Shown here: positions 6,019 through 6,066 of the stretch, in pieces
Position numbering within the stretch: the first letter of the stretch is position 1
Layout: every line of letters starts with the position of its first letter
Assembly (NCBI GenBank): GCA_009704705.1
Contig: WLDR01000091.1
Location: 1 to 6,066, forward strand
Length of the DNA: 6,066 bases
From: Actinomycetota bacterium
Lineage (GTDB): Bacteria; Actinomycetota; Actinomycetes; Actinomycetales; Microbacteriaceae
Direction: 5' to 3'
Program-made: the position numbers and the translations under genes
The notes under the pieces: generated by a model
The model's database searches: none
The model's input: the letters and a program-made list of their open reading frames with translations, nothing else
Told to the model about the DNA's origin: nothing

Positions 6019-6066
6019 GAGCGTTATCTTTTTGGTACGCCGCTGACGGCAATGTAGCGACGTATG
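6019..6066 (-). other. Upstream edge of the sensor kinase gene
   Basis: These 48 bases precede the kinase start on the minus strand. TACATT (6056-6051) fits the loose TANNNT -10 pattern, but its -35 region would fall outside the window, so a promoter cannot be judged. The kinase reading frame remains open here without any start codon. Confidence 0.2.

Overview
The window looks like chromosomal DNA from an actinobacterium, most likely a member of the Microbacteriaceae. The clues are the Der GTPase with an acidic N-terminal extension, the style of the NUDIX protein, LPxTG- and LAxTG-type surface proteins, a CCA-less tRNA gene, and GC-rich housekeeping genes (63% by hand count over 1-180 to 240). 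The family assignment is recognition from memory, not a database search.

Left part (1-2161, + strand). The 3' part of der, a ribosome-assembly GTPase, runs in from outside the window. A NUDIX hydrolase gene follows, its start overlapping the der stop by one base. A tRNA-Pro(GGG) gene comes 29 bases later, and a strong 14-bp hairpin behind it probably ends transcription for the whole group.

Middle part (2162-2912). A small inverted gene encodes a DUF805 membrane protein. It is divergent from the genes to its right, across a 290-base AT-richer spacer. The spacer carries a 15-base exact copy of the T-arm of the tRNA-Pro gene, an unusual density of CTCAA/TTGAG words, and a compact start region for the next gene. 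Base composition falls right after the tRNA, to about 38% GC over 2581-2700, so the tRNA may mark an insertion boundary. No integrase is visible.

Right part (2913-6018). Two secreted, wall-anchored proteins lie in tandem on the + strand. The first ends in LPTTG and the second in LASTG with an InlB-type B-repeat, so they may be handled by different sortase classes. Facing them, with stop codons overlapping by four bases, is a 572-residue membrane sensor kinase. It has two successive blocks of four membrane helices plus coiled coil, and a variant histidine box. Its response regulator, if it has one, is not in the window.

Nothing here is clearly a new biological system. The points most worth a second look are the duplicated architecture and variant H-box of the kinase, the mixed sorting signals of the surface-protein pair, and the tRNA fragment.
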